Shown: piece after piece, positions 1-5,650 of the stretch
How positions within the stretch are numbered: position 1 is the first letter of the stretch
How the letters are laid out: each line of letters starts with the position of its first letter
NCBI GenBank assembly: GCA_009785655.1
Contig: WQVW01000061.1
Location: forward strand, 1 to 8,026
DNA from: Oscillospiraceae bacterium
Lineage (GTDB): Bacteria; Bacillota; Clostridia; Oscillospirales; Oscillospiraceae
DNA length: 8,026 bases
Direction of reading: 5' to 3'
Translations under genes and position numbers: made by a program
The notes under the pieces: generated by a model
What the model was told of the DNA's origin: nothing
The model's input: the letters and a program-made list of their open reading frames with translations, nothing else
The model's database searches: none

Positions 1-19
1 AATAAGGGGGTCGAAGAAT

Positions 20-460
20 ATGCAATTACATGAGCTTATTCCCGAGGCGGGATCGACGCATTATAAAAAGCGCGTCGGCCGTGGAAGAGCCTCCGGACAT
101 GGCAAGACATCTTGCCGCGGACACAAGGGGCAGAAATCGCGTTCCGGCGGCGGCGTTCGTATCGGGTTTGAAGGCGGCCAAATGCCGCTGGCTAGACGTG
201 TTCCGAAACGCGGATTTAACAACATTTTCGCAAAACCGCTGACGGCGATTAACGTTGGCGCGTTGAGCAAATTTCCTGACGGTTCTGTCGTTGGGGAATA
301 TGAGCTGTTGGAAGCTGGGGTTTTAACTAAATGCGAATACGGCGTTAAAATCTTGGGTGAAGGCACGCTCACACAAAAGCTGACCGTCCGTGCTTCCGCG
401 TTTTCCGAATCTGCGCGGCGGAAGATTGAAGCGGCCGGCGGGAAGGCCGAGGTGGTGTAA
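20..460 (+). CDS. rplO: 50S ribosomal protein L15
   Basis: L15 is a late-assembling protein of the large ribosomal subunit that binds 23S rRNA. The 146-residue product has the usual bacterial length. Its basic, glycine-rich N-terminal tail (about residues 16-50: GRGRASGHGKTS, RGHKGQKSRSGGG, then FEGGQMPLARRVPKRGF) is the family hallmark and threads into the rRNA core. The C-terminal part (KILGEGTLTQKLTV, then a helix ending IEAAGGKAEVV) matches the conserved globular domain. The ATG follows a G-rich Shine-Dalgarno (AAGGGGG, 4-10) by 9 bases. The TAA at 3-5 may be the stop of the upstream gene, which would be rpmD in the usual order, but five bases cannot prove that. The stop lies one base before the secY TTG. 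Identification is secure. Confidence 0.97.
   Translation: MQLHELIPEAGSTHYKKRVGRGRASGHGKTSCRGHKGQKSRSGGGVRIGFEGGQMPLARRVPKRGFNNIFAKPLTAINVGALSKFPDGSVVGEYELLEAGVLTKCEYGVKILGEGTLTQKLTVRASAFSESARRKIEAAGGKAEVV
449..455 (+). promoter_or_regulatory. Ribosome binding site deciding the secY TTG start
   Basis: GAGGTGG inside the last codons of rplO lies 6 bases before the TTG at 462. It supports that start over the in-frame ATG at 390. Confidence 0.75.
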
Positions 461-461
461 A

Positions 462-1748
462 TTGCTCAGCACACTACGAAACGCTTGGAAAGCAGACGAT
501 ATAAGGGGCAAATTGCTCTTTATGATGTTTATAGTTCTGCTTTACCGTTTAGGTAACGCGGTGACCGTGCCGTACGTAGATACGGCGCTATTGTCCGCGC
601 ATTTCAGCGAAATTCAAGACACTATGCTGGGTCTTTTAAACACGATGTCCGGCAGTGCTTTGGAGCGTGCGTCGATATTCGCGCTGTCTATACAGCCATA
701 TATCAACGCTTCGATTATCATTCAGCTGCTAACCTTTGCCGTCCCGGCTTTAGAGAGATTGTCTAAAGAAGGCGGCGAAGAGGGTAAGCGGAAGATTGAG
801 AAAATCACCAGATATTCAACAGTGGCAATCGCCATTCTGCAAGGTTTTGCGTTCTATATCATGATTCGGGATATGGGGATGTTAGATCCTACGGCCACCG
901 GATTCTGGACGCCTATTGTAATTGTCATGACGTTTGTCGCGGGCAGTGCACTGCTGATGTGGATGGGTGAGCAGATCACAGAGTTCGGTATCGGCAACGG
1001 TATATCAGTGATTCTGTTTGTCAGTATAGTCGCAAGATTCCCGACTGAAGTTGGCATGATGATTCGCGGTTTTATCGAGACACCGTCCAACTGGTGGATA
1101 TACCTGCTTATACTGATCGGGGCACTTGCAATTGTCGTACTAATCGTTGTCGTGACGAATGCCGAACGGCGAATCCCGGTGCAGTACTCCAAACGGGTTG
1201 TCGGGCGGAAAATGTACGGCGGGCAGTCCACGCACTTACCAATGAAAGTGAACATGGCCGGCGTTCTGCCGATAATCTTCGCGCAGTCGATCGCTTCAGT
1301 TCCTGCGACAATTGCTATGTTCGTGCCGCGATGGCAAGACGGCTGGCTGATGCGGAACTTTGATATGACGAGCATTCCGTATGCTGTTGTGTACTTCCTG
1401 TTGATCGTATTCTTCTCGTACTTCTACTCAACGGTGCAGTTTAACCCGATTGAGGTGGCGAATAACTTGAAGAAGAACGGCGGCTTTGTCCCTGGATTCA
1501 GAGCCGGTAAGCCGACCAGTGAGTTCCTTCAGAAGGTTTTGACGAAAATCACGCTGTTCGGTGCGTTGTATTTGGCTGTGATCGCGGTGGTACCGCTATT
1601 AATCAGCCGCTTCTCCCAAACGGCGAGAGACATGGGAATCATGCTTGGCGGTACGTCCGTCATCATCGTTGTCAGTGTCGCGCTTGAAACGTTGAAACAG
1701 CTTGAAGCGCAACTGCTTATGCGACATTACAAGGGATTCCTTGAATAA
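462..1748 (+). CDS. secY: Protein translocase subunit SecY
   Basis: SecY is the channel-forming subunit of the SecYEG translocon in the cytoplasmic membrane. The 428-residue product shows the expected ten hydrophobic segments. It has an amphipathic N-terminus (LSTLRNAWKADDIRGK), the plug region near residues 56-72, and the TM2 motif SIQPYINASIIIQLL (76-90). The cytoplasmic loop ERRIPVQYSKR (235-245) and the loop NPIEVANNLKKNGGFVPGFR (328-347), which contacts SecA and the ribosome, are both present. The end is GGTSVIIVV then EAQLLMRHYKGF. An upstream in-frame ATG at 390 would overlap rplO by 71 bases and add residues foreign to SecY. The TTG at 462 gives the canonical N-terminus and has GAGGTGG (449-455) 6 bases ahead, so I chose TTG. 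The gene is probably translationally coupled to rplO. Function is certain; the start is very likely. Confidence 0.96.
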   Translation: MLSTLRNAWKADDIRGKLLFMMFIVLLYRLGNAVTVPYVDTALLSAHFSEIQDTMLGLLNTMSGSALERASIFALSIQPYINASIIIQLLTFAVPALERLSKEGGEEGKRKIEKITRYSTVAIAILQGFAFYIMIRDMGMLDPTATGFWTPIVIVMTFVAGSALLMWMGEQITEFGIGNGISVILFVSIVARFPTEVGMMIRGFIETPSNWWIYLLILIGALAIVVLIVVVTNAERRIPVQYSKRVVGRKMYGGQSTHLPMKVNMAGVLPIIFAQSIASVPATIAMFVPRWQDGWLMRNFDMTSIPYAVVYFLLIVFFSYFYSTVQFNPIEVANNLKKNGGFVPGFRAGKPTSEFLQKVLTKITLFGALYLAVIAVVPLLISRFSQTARDMGIMLGGTSVIIVVSVALETLKQLEAQLLMRHYKGFLE

Positions 1749-1777
1749 ACGCAAAGTGTGCGAACAGTTTCTATTTG

Positions 1778-1796
1778 GCAAGCGCGTCGCGCTTGC
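1778..1796 (+). repeat. Perfect inverted repeat (RNA hairpin) before adk
   Basis: GCAAGCGCG and CGCGCTTGC are perfect 9-base arms around a single T. In RNA this gives a stem of 7-8 GC-rich pairs with a 3-5 base loop. It lies between the secY stop and the adk ribosome binding site (GGGGG, 1804-1808). No T-run follows directly (GGCGATAGGGGG comes next), so it is not a standard intrinsic terminator. It could be a processing or mRNA-stability element, a pause site, or a modulator of adk translation. Confidence 0.7.
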
Positions 1797-1820
1797 GGCG
1801 ATAGGGGGTTTTAAATCACA

Positions 1821-2453
1821 GTGAAGCTAATTTTGCTAGGGCCCCCCGGTGCGGGGAAAGGCACTCAGGCACAGATTCTGGCAACGAAACTCGGCGTTCC
1901 GACAATATCGACCGGTGACATTTTACGCGCGGCGGTAAAAAACGGCACTCCGGTTGGACTTGAGGCCAAGGGCTATATGGATCGCGGTGAGCTTGTACCG
2001 GACGCAGTGGTAATCGGCGTGTTTCTGGACAGAATCTCACAAGACGATTGCAAGCATGGATATATCTTTGATGGGATGCCGCGTAACTTGGCGCAAGCGC
2101 AAGAGCTTGACAGACAAGGGATTCAAATCGACACGGCACTCTCTATAGAGATATCCGATGCGGAGATTGAAAAGCGTCTCACCGGGCGAAGAGTTTGCCC
2201 AGACTGTGCGGCGACATTCCATGTGGAATCTGACCCGCCGCAAAAGGACGATGTGTGCGACCGTTGCGATTCCGTGTTGATCATCAGGGTTGATGACGAG
2301 GCAGAGACAGTCAAGCAAAGACTTGCGGTTTATCACGCTGAAACGGAGCCGCTGAAGGATTATTACAAAGGTCAAGGCAAGCTGATAACGGTGCAGAATA
2401 TCAACGGCATAGAAGAGACCACCGCAGCTGTGCTGAAGGCATTGGGTATATAA
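1821..2453 (+). CDS. adk: Adenylate kinase, zinc-binding LID type
   Basis: Adk catalyses ATP + AMP to 2 ADP in the cytoplasm. The 210-residue product opens with the P-loop GPPGAGKGT (7-15). The AMP-binding segment follows (STGDILRAAV, 30-39), then DGMPRNLAQ (84-92) and the LID with TGRRVCPDC. Cys126, Cys129, Cys146 and Cys149 form a four-cysteine zinc site typical of Gram-positive long-form enzymes. Two deviations are visible. The usual DGFPR signature reads DGMPR, and the residue after its Arg is Asn rather than the common Thr. The start is GTG, because MKLILLGPPG aligns exactly with the family N-terminus. GGGGG (1804-1808) precedes it by 12 bases, a long spacing. The stop is 4 bases before map. 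Its place between secY and map is the standard one in Firmicutes. Confidence 0.96.
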   Translation: MKLILLGPPGAGKGTQAQILATKLGVPTISTGDILRAAVKNGTPVGLEAKGYMDRGELVPDAVVIGVFLDRISQDDCKHGYIFDGMPRNLAQAQELDRQGIQIDTALSIEISDAEIEKRLTGRRVCPDCAATFHVESDPPQKDDVCDRCDSVLIIRVDDEAETVKQRLAVYHAETEPLKDYYKGQGKLITVQNINGIEETTAAVLKALGI

Positions 2454-2457
2454 CCGT

Positions 2458-3222
2458 ATGATTAGGCGAAAATCTGAAAAAGAGATTGAGCTTATGCGCC
2501 ACGCCGGCAGAATCGCGGCCGAAGCCAGAAGCGTTGCAGGGGAACTGGTGAAACCCGGTGCCGTGACAAGTCAGATAGACAAACGCGTGAGAGAGTTCAT
2601 TATCTCACGAGGCGGCATCCCGGCGTTCTTGAATTACCGCGGATATCCGGCGACACTGTGCATATCGGTGAACGACGAGGTGATTCACGGCATACCGTCA
2701 GAGCGGAAGCTGGAAGACGGTGACATTGTCAGCATTGACGTGGGCGTTATCAAAGACGGATATGTCGGAGATTGCGCGGCAACATTCGTTGCGGGCAGGG
2801 CAGACCCTGAGTCTCTCCGCCTGATTGAAGTCACCAGAACCTGCTTTTACGAGGGGATGAAGTTTGCCAAAGTCGGATACAGGATATCTGACATATCCCG
2901 AGCGATTCAAACGCATGCCGAGGCGAATGGATATTCCGTTGTCAGGGAATTCGTCGGGCACGGTATCGGGGCGGCGATTCATGAGCCGCCGGAAGTTCCG
3001 AACTTTGTGGAACGCCCGCGCAGAAAGGCCGATCCGCGGCTGGTTCCTGGCATGACACTGGCGGTTGAGCCAATGGTCAACGCCGGGGATTATGGGGTCA
3101 GCGTTTTAGACGACGGGTGGACGGTTGTCACGGCGGATGGTAGCCCCTCCGCACATTATGAGAACACGATTCTGATAACAGATGGCGAACCGGAAATCCT
3201 GACAATCTGCGAGGTGTCGTGA
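2458..3222 (+). CDS. map: Methionine aminopeptidase, type I
   Basis: Map removes the initiator methionine from nascent cytoplasmic proteins. The 254-residue product has the length of short (type Ia) bacterial enzymes with no N-terminal zinc-finger extension. The five metal ligands are in family context: Asp94 (SIDVG), Asp105 (GYVGDCA), His168 (GHGIG), Glu204 (AVEPM) and Glu235 (HYENT). The substrate-site histidines are His77 (EVIHGIP) and His175 (IHEPP). The loop around 185-195 (ERPRRKADPRLVPG) is a little longer and more basic than in many relatives. No Shine-Dalgarno is seen close to the ATG; the nearest AAGG ends 18 bases upstream. The 4-base gap from adk suggests translation by coupling to adk. 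The stop TGA overlaps the next gene's ATG. Function is certain. Confidence 0.96.
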   Translation: MIRRKSEKEIELMRHAGRIAAEARSVAGELVKPGAVTSQIDKRVREFIISRGGIPAFLNYRGYPATLCISVNDEVIHGIPSERKLEDGDIVSIDVGVIKDGYVGDCAATFVAGRADPESLRLIEVTRTCFYEGMKFAKVGYRISDISRAIQTHAEANGYSVVREFVGHGIGAAIHEPPEVPNFVERPRRKADPRLVPGMTLAVEPMVNAGDYGVSVLDDGWTVVTADGSPSAHYENTILITDGEPEILTICEVS

Positions 3223-3572
3223 TGGAAGATGGAATGTTAGCGCGTGTTCACGGCGATGCGGCAGATCAGGATCCGCGATGGGTTATCAATACGGCTGACG
3301 TTGTGATATCGTTGAACGGACGAGATGCCGGGAAAAGGTTCGTTGTGATCGGTGCGGAAGATGAGTATGTGTTGCTTGTTGACGGCAAAGGGCGAAAGAT
3401 TGACAAGCCGAAACGAAAGAAAATCAAGCATATAAAGCTTGAAGCCCGCGCCGGTGATCTGAACTCCAGATTGACAGAAAATCTTAAATCCGGGCGGAAA
3501 ACGACAAACAATGAAATCAGGAGAGCCTTGGCAGAATTTGCTGCCGGGGTGAGAGAAGAAGGAGGTATGTAA
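3222..3572 (+). CDS. KOW-domain RNA-binding protein (L14e-like)
   Basis: A 116-residue protein with a single KOW motif at about residues 26-52 (ADVVISLNGRDAGKRFVVIG, then EDEYVLLVDG). A lysine-rich RNA-contacting stretch follows (RKIDKPKRKKIKHIKLEAR, 58-76). It belongs to the small KOW proteins found in clostridial superoperons between map and infA, distantly like the archaeal/eukaryotic L14e group. Their role is not firmly known, and a part in ribosome assembly or translation is inferred from KOW fold and neighbours. The N-terminus is about 20 residues longer than I expect for the family. The C-terminal tail (77-116) is charged and may be flexible. The ATG shares one base with the map stop (TGATG) and follows GAGGTG (3211-3216) by 5 bases. 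A GTG at 3219 is an alternative start one codon earlier. The 3' end carries the infA ribosome binding site. Confidence 0.88.
   Translation: MEDGMLARVHGDAADQDPRWVINTADVVISLNGRDAGKRFVVIGAEDEYVLLVDGKGRKIDKPKRKKIKHIKLEARAGDLNSRLTENLKSGRKTTNNEIRRALAEFAAGVREEGGM
3558..3566 (+). promoter_or_regulatory. Ribosome binding site deciding the infA TTG start
   Basis: GAAGGAGGT, a near-perfect anti-16S match, lies in the last codons of the KOW-protein gene, 10 bases before the infA TTG. It supports TTG rather than the internal ATG at 3592. Confidence 0.85.
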
Positions 3573-3576
3573 AGAC

Positions 3577-3795
3577 TTGGCAAAAGACGACATGATTGAA
3601 CTGGAAGGAATCGTTGTAGAGTCACTGCCTAACACCATGTTTCAGGTGGACATCGGCAACGGACATACGATTTTGGCGCATATCTCTGGAAAGCTCCGGA
3701 TGAATTTTATACGTATACTCCCGGGAGATAAAGTAACGGTGCAAATGTCACCGTATGACTTAACCCGAGGCAGGATTACATGGAGAAGCAAGTGA
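3577..3795 (+). CDS. infA: Translation initiation factor IF-1
   Basis: IF-1 binds the A site of the 30S subunit and works with IF-2 and IF-3 during initiation. The product is 72 residues, exactly the usual bacterial length, and is a single OB-fold: AKDDMIELEGIVVESLPN, FQVDIGNGHTILAHISGKLR (22-41), IRILPGDKVTVQMSPYDLT, then RGRITWRSK. The residues preceding the ATG at 3592 (AKDD) belong to the conserved N-terminus, so TTG at 3577 is the start. The preceding gene ends 4 bases earlier. The next gene, rpmJ, follows after an 84-base spacer with two small inverted repeats. Assignment is secure. Confidence 0.96.
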   Translation: MAKDDMIELEGIVVESLPNTMFQVDIGNGHTILAHISGKLRMNFIRILPGDKVTVQMSPYDLTRGRITWRSK

Positions 3796-3808
3796 CTTGC
3801 TTTGCAAG
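3796..3808 (+). repeat. Short inverted repeat after infA
   Basis: CTTGC-TTT-GCAAG is a 5-base perfect stem with a 3-base loop immediately after the infA stop. It is too weak, and lacks a T-run, to be called a terminator. It may be chance. Confidence 0.35.
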
Positions 3809-3841
3809 GCACATTTTGAATTTTAAACTGGATTCTATGTT

Positions 3842-3861
3842 TGGGAACCCTTGGATTCCCA
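3842..3861 (+). repeat. Inverted repeat just before the rpmJ ribosome binding site
   Basis: TGGGAA (3842-3847) pairs with TTCCCA (3856-3861) across an 8-base loop. The stem ends one base before the Shine-Dalgarno region AAAAGGGG (3863-3870), so it could affect rpmJ initiation. No regulatory role is shown. Confidence 0.45.
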
Positions 3862-3879
3862 TAAAAGGGGTGTTTTACA

Positions 3880-3993
3880 ATGAAGGTACGACCGTCTGTG
3901 AAGGCTATGTGTGAAAAATGTAAAGTAATCAAGCGCAATGGGCGCGTTATGGTGATATGCGAGAATCCCAAGCATAAGCAAAGACAGGGGTAA
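3880..3993 (+). CDS. rpmJ: 50S ribosomal protein L36
   Basis: L36 is the smallest protein of the large subunit and binds 23S rRNA. This gene encodes 37 residues, MKVRPSVKAMCEKCKVIKRN then GRVMVICENPKHKQRQG, matching the family end to end. The zinc-ribbon ligands are all present (Cys11, Cys14, Cys27, His32), so this is the zinc-containing form rather than the cysteine-free paralogue. The ATG follows AAAAGGGG (3863-3870) by 9 bases. It sits between infA and rpsM, its standard place, with only 40 bases to rpsM. Confidence 0.96.
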   Translation: MKVRPSVKAMCEKCKVIKRNGRVMVICENPKHKQRQG

Positions 3994-4033
3994 AGGCAGT
4001 AACAGTTATTCATGAAAGGATGATTGCAAAAAG

Positions 4034-4402
4034 ATGGCACGTATTTCAGGCGTTGATTTGCCTAAGGACAAGAGAGTTGAGATCGGGCTGACCTATATCT
4101 TTGGTATAGGCAGAACCTCGGCGAAAAAAATTCTTCAGGAAACCGGCATTAATCCTAGCACAAGAGTGAAAGATTTGACAGACGCTGACGAAGCGGCACT
4201 GCGTGAGTGTATCGACAAAGGATACACTGTGGAGGGTGACCTGCGCAGGACAGTGGCGTTCGACATCAAGCGTTTGACTGAAATCGGAAGCTATCGTGGT
4301 CTCCGCCATCGTCGGGGATTGCCTGTGCGCGGACAGCGCAGCAAAACAAATGCGCGTACCCGCAAAGGTCCGAAGCGTACAATCGCAAACAAGAAGAAAT
4401 AA
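4034..4402 (+). CDS. rpsM: 30S ribosomal protein S13
   Basis: S13 lies in the head of the small subunit and takes part in bridges to the large subunit and tRNA contact. The 122-residue product begins ARISGVDLPKDKRVEIGLTY and contains the helix-turn region IFGIGRTSAKKIL. The signature segment GSYRGLRHRRGLPVRGQRSK (about 87-106) is present, with a very basic tail NARTRKGPKRTIANKKK that reaches toward P-site tRNA. The start ATG gives the exact family N-terminus. The best ribosome binding site, AAAGGA (4015-4020), is 13 bases upstream, which is longer than its neighbours. rpsK follows after 15 bases. Assignment is secure. Confidence 0.97.
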   Translation: MARISGVDLPKDKRVEIGLTYIFGIGRTSAKKILQETGINPSTRVKDLTDADEAALRECIDKGYTVEGDLRRTVAFDIKRLTEIGSYRGLRHRRGLPVRGQRSKTNARTRKGPKRTIANKKK

Positions 4403-4417
4403 GGGAGGGGTCAGTTA

Positions 4418-4813
4418 ATGCCACCAAAGGGTAAAAAAGTAAGAACCAGACGTCGAGAACGAAAAAATATTGAAAAAGGCGCTGTGCATATCCGGTCATC
4501 GTTCAACAACACGATGGTGACCATCACCGATGTACACGGCAACGCGATATCTTGGGCCTCTTCCGGCGGAATGGGGTTCCGGGGAAGCCGCAAGTCCACA
4601 CCATTCGCCGCGCAAACCGCTGCTGAAACCGCAGCGAAAGCCGCGATGGAACACGGGCTGAAAACTGTTGAAGTTTTTGTCAAAGGTCCCGGATCCGGGC
4701 GTGAGGCGGCAATCCGTGCTTTACAGTCGGCCGGACTTGAAGTGACTATGATTAAAGACGTAACGCCAATCCCGCATAACGGCTGTCGCCCGCCAAAACG
4801 CCGCAGGGTATAA
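4418..4813 (+). CDS. rpsK: 30S ribosomal protein S11
   Basis: S11 sits on the platform of the small subunit near the mRNA exit. The 131-residue product has the basic N-terminus PPKGKKVRTRRRERKNIEKG. The core follows (AVHIRSSFNNTMVTITD, NAISWASSGGMGFRGSRKST), then the helix FAAQTAAETAAKAAMEHGLK. It ends with the conserved VKGPGSGREAAIRALQSAGL, DVTPIPHNGCRPPKRRRV. The ATG has a strong GGGAGGGG (4403-4410) 7 bases upstream, directly after the rpsM stop. Length and every block match the family. Confidence 0.97.
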   Translation: MPPKGKKVRTRRRERKNIEKGAVHIRSSFNNTMVTITDVHGNAISWASSGGMGFRGSRKSTPFAAQTAAETAAKAAMEHGLKTVEVFVKGPGSGREAAIRALQSAGLEVTMIKDVTPIPHNGCRPPKRRRV

Positions 4814-4864
4814 ACCCGCGTGCGTTCAAGCGGAAAATCGAAATGGAGAATGAGGTTGTAATTT

Positions 4865-5491
4865 ATGGCAAGATATACAGACGCGGTGTGCCGCCTTTGC
4901 CGCAGAGAGGGACAAAAGCTCTTTTTGAAAGGCGACAGATGCTATACCGAAAAATGCGCGATTGATCGCAGACCGTATCCGCCCGGCCAGCACGGACAAG
5001 GCAGGGCTAAAACCAGTGAGTACGGTACGCAGTTGCGTGAAAAGCAAAAAGCCAAAAGATACTACGGTGTGCTTGAAAGCCAGTTCAAAGGTTATTTTGA
5101 GATGGCCAGAAAGCGCAAAGGCAAAGCAGGTGAAAACCTCTTATCGCTGTTAGAGACGCGCCTTGACAACACCGTGTACAGACTCGGCTTTGCGATGAGC
5201 AGGGCAGAGGCACGGCAGTTGGTTCTGCATGGGCATTTTCTCATTAACGGCAGGAAAGTGAATATCCCGTCTTTCCTCGTAAAGCCGGGTATGATTATTA
5301 CGTTGAATGACAAAAGCAAGTCTCTGGACAAGTTCAAGGCTGTGATTGAGGCGAATGCCTCCCGCACGCCGCCAAAATGGCTGGAATATGACAGAAACGC
5401 GCTGGTCGCAAAAGTTACCGCCGCACCGATGAGAGATGATATAGATTTCCCCATAGAGGAACAGCTCATAGTCGAGCTTTATTCTAAATAG
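4865..5491 (+). CDS. rpsD: 30S ribosomal protein S4, zinc-binding form
   Basis: S4 nucleates small-subunit assembly on 16S rRNA and, in several bacteria, represses its own mRNA. The 208-residue product carries a four-cysteine N-terminal zinc site (Cys9, Cys12, Cys26, Cys31; CX2C-X13-CX4C), seen in many S4 proteins but absent from others. The motif DRRPYPPGQHGQ and the RNA-binding S4 domain (LETRLDNTVYRLGFAMSRAE then RQLVLHGHFLINGRKVNIPS) follow. The end is EEQLIVELYSK. The ATG has GAGG (4852-4855) 9 bases upstream. Location between rpsK and rpoA matches Clostridia and many other bacteria but differs from Bacillus. A 159-base structured gap follows, the largest in the operon here. Confidence 0.97.
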   Translation: MARYTDAVCRLCRREGQKLFLKGDRCYTEKCAIDRRPYPPGQHGQGRAKTSEYGTQLREKQKAKRYYGVLESQFKGYFEMARKRKGKAGENLLSLLETRLDNTVYRLGFAMSRAEARQLVLHGHFLINGRKVNIPSFLVKPGMIITLNDKSKSLDKFKAVIEANASRTPPKWLEYDRNALVAKVTAAPMRDDIDFPIEEQLIVELYSK

Positions 5492-5500
5492 ACTACTTTG

Positions 5501-5553
5501 GACACGATTGCAATGGGCTGGTTGTCAGTTGCACATGGTCAATTGCGCGTGTC
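5501..5553 (+). ncRNA. Predicted RNA hairpin A in the rpsD-rpoA spacer
   Basis: GACACG (5501-5506) pairs with CGTGTC (5548-5553). GCAAT (5510-5514) pairs with ATTGC (5542-5546). An ATT/G internal loop separates the two, giving 11 pairs in all, with a 27-base apical loop. It is part of the polycistronic mRNA rather than a demonstrated separate RNA. No T-run follows, so it is not an intrinsic terminator. Confidence 0.45.
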
Positions 5554-5584
5554 GTCCCTCATATTTTGGTAAGCTGTTGTAACA

Positions 5585-5631
5585 GATCCCGGTTAAAATC
5601 GTGTGCCAACGCGAAGCTATAGCCGGAGATC
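5585..5631 (+). promoter_or_regulatory. Predicted RNA hairpin B just before the rpoA ribosome binding site
   Basis: The outer stem pairs GATCCCGG (5585-5592) with CCGG-A-GATC (5623-5631): eight pairs and one bulged A. An inner hairpin pairs 5599-5604 with 5609-5614 (six pairs, one of them U-G) around the tetraloop GCCA. The structure ends 4 bases before the Shine-Dalgarno GAAGGAGGG, leaving that site free. A role in controlling rpoA translation is inference. GATC and CCGG are self-complementary, which raises the chance of coincidence. Confidence 0.45.
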
Positions 5632-5635
5632 TAAT

Positions 5636-5644
5636 GAAGGAGGG
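5636..5644 (+). promoter_or_regulatory. Ribosome binding site deciding the rpoA start
   Basis: GAAGGAGGG lies 6 bases before the ATG at 5651. It supports that start over the in-frame GTG at 5603, which would add 16 residues unlike any RpoA. Confidence 0.9.
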
Positions 5645-5650
5645 TATTTA

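Noticed and set aside
390..461. N-terminal extension of secY from the ATG at 390
   Set aside because: It overlaps rplO by 71 bases, lacks a good ribosome binding site and adds residues foreign to SecY. TTG 462 fits the family.
854..1375. 173-codon open frame on the minus strand inside secY
   Set aside because: It lies wholly antisense to a secure secY, has no ribosome binding site and resembles no protein. It is a shadow of the coding strand, as are the other antisense and out-of-frame ORFs within the ribosomal genes.
3994..4033. E. coli-type alpha-operon pseudoknot (S4 target) before rpsM
   Set aside because: Only 40 bases separate rpmJ and rpsM, and I see no nested pairing like the E. coli structure.
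5562..5599. Possible internal promoter for rpoA (TATTTT at 5562, TAAAAT at 5594)
   Set aside because: No -35-like hexamer sits 16-18 bases upstream of either.
5603..5650. N-terminal extension of rpoA from the GTG at 5603
   Set aside because: The 16 added residues are unlike RpoA, and the strong GAAGGAGGG serves the ATG at 5651.
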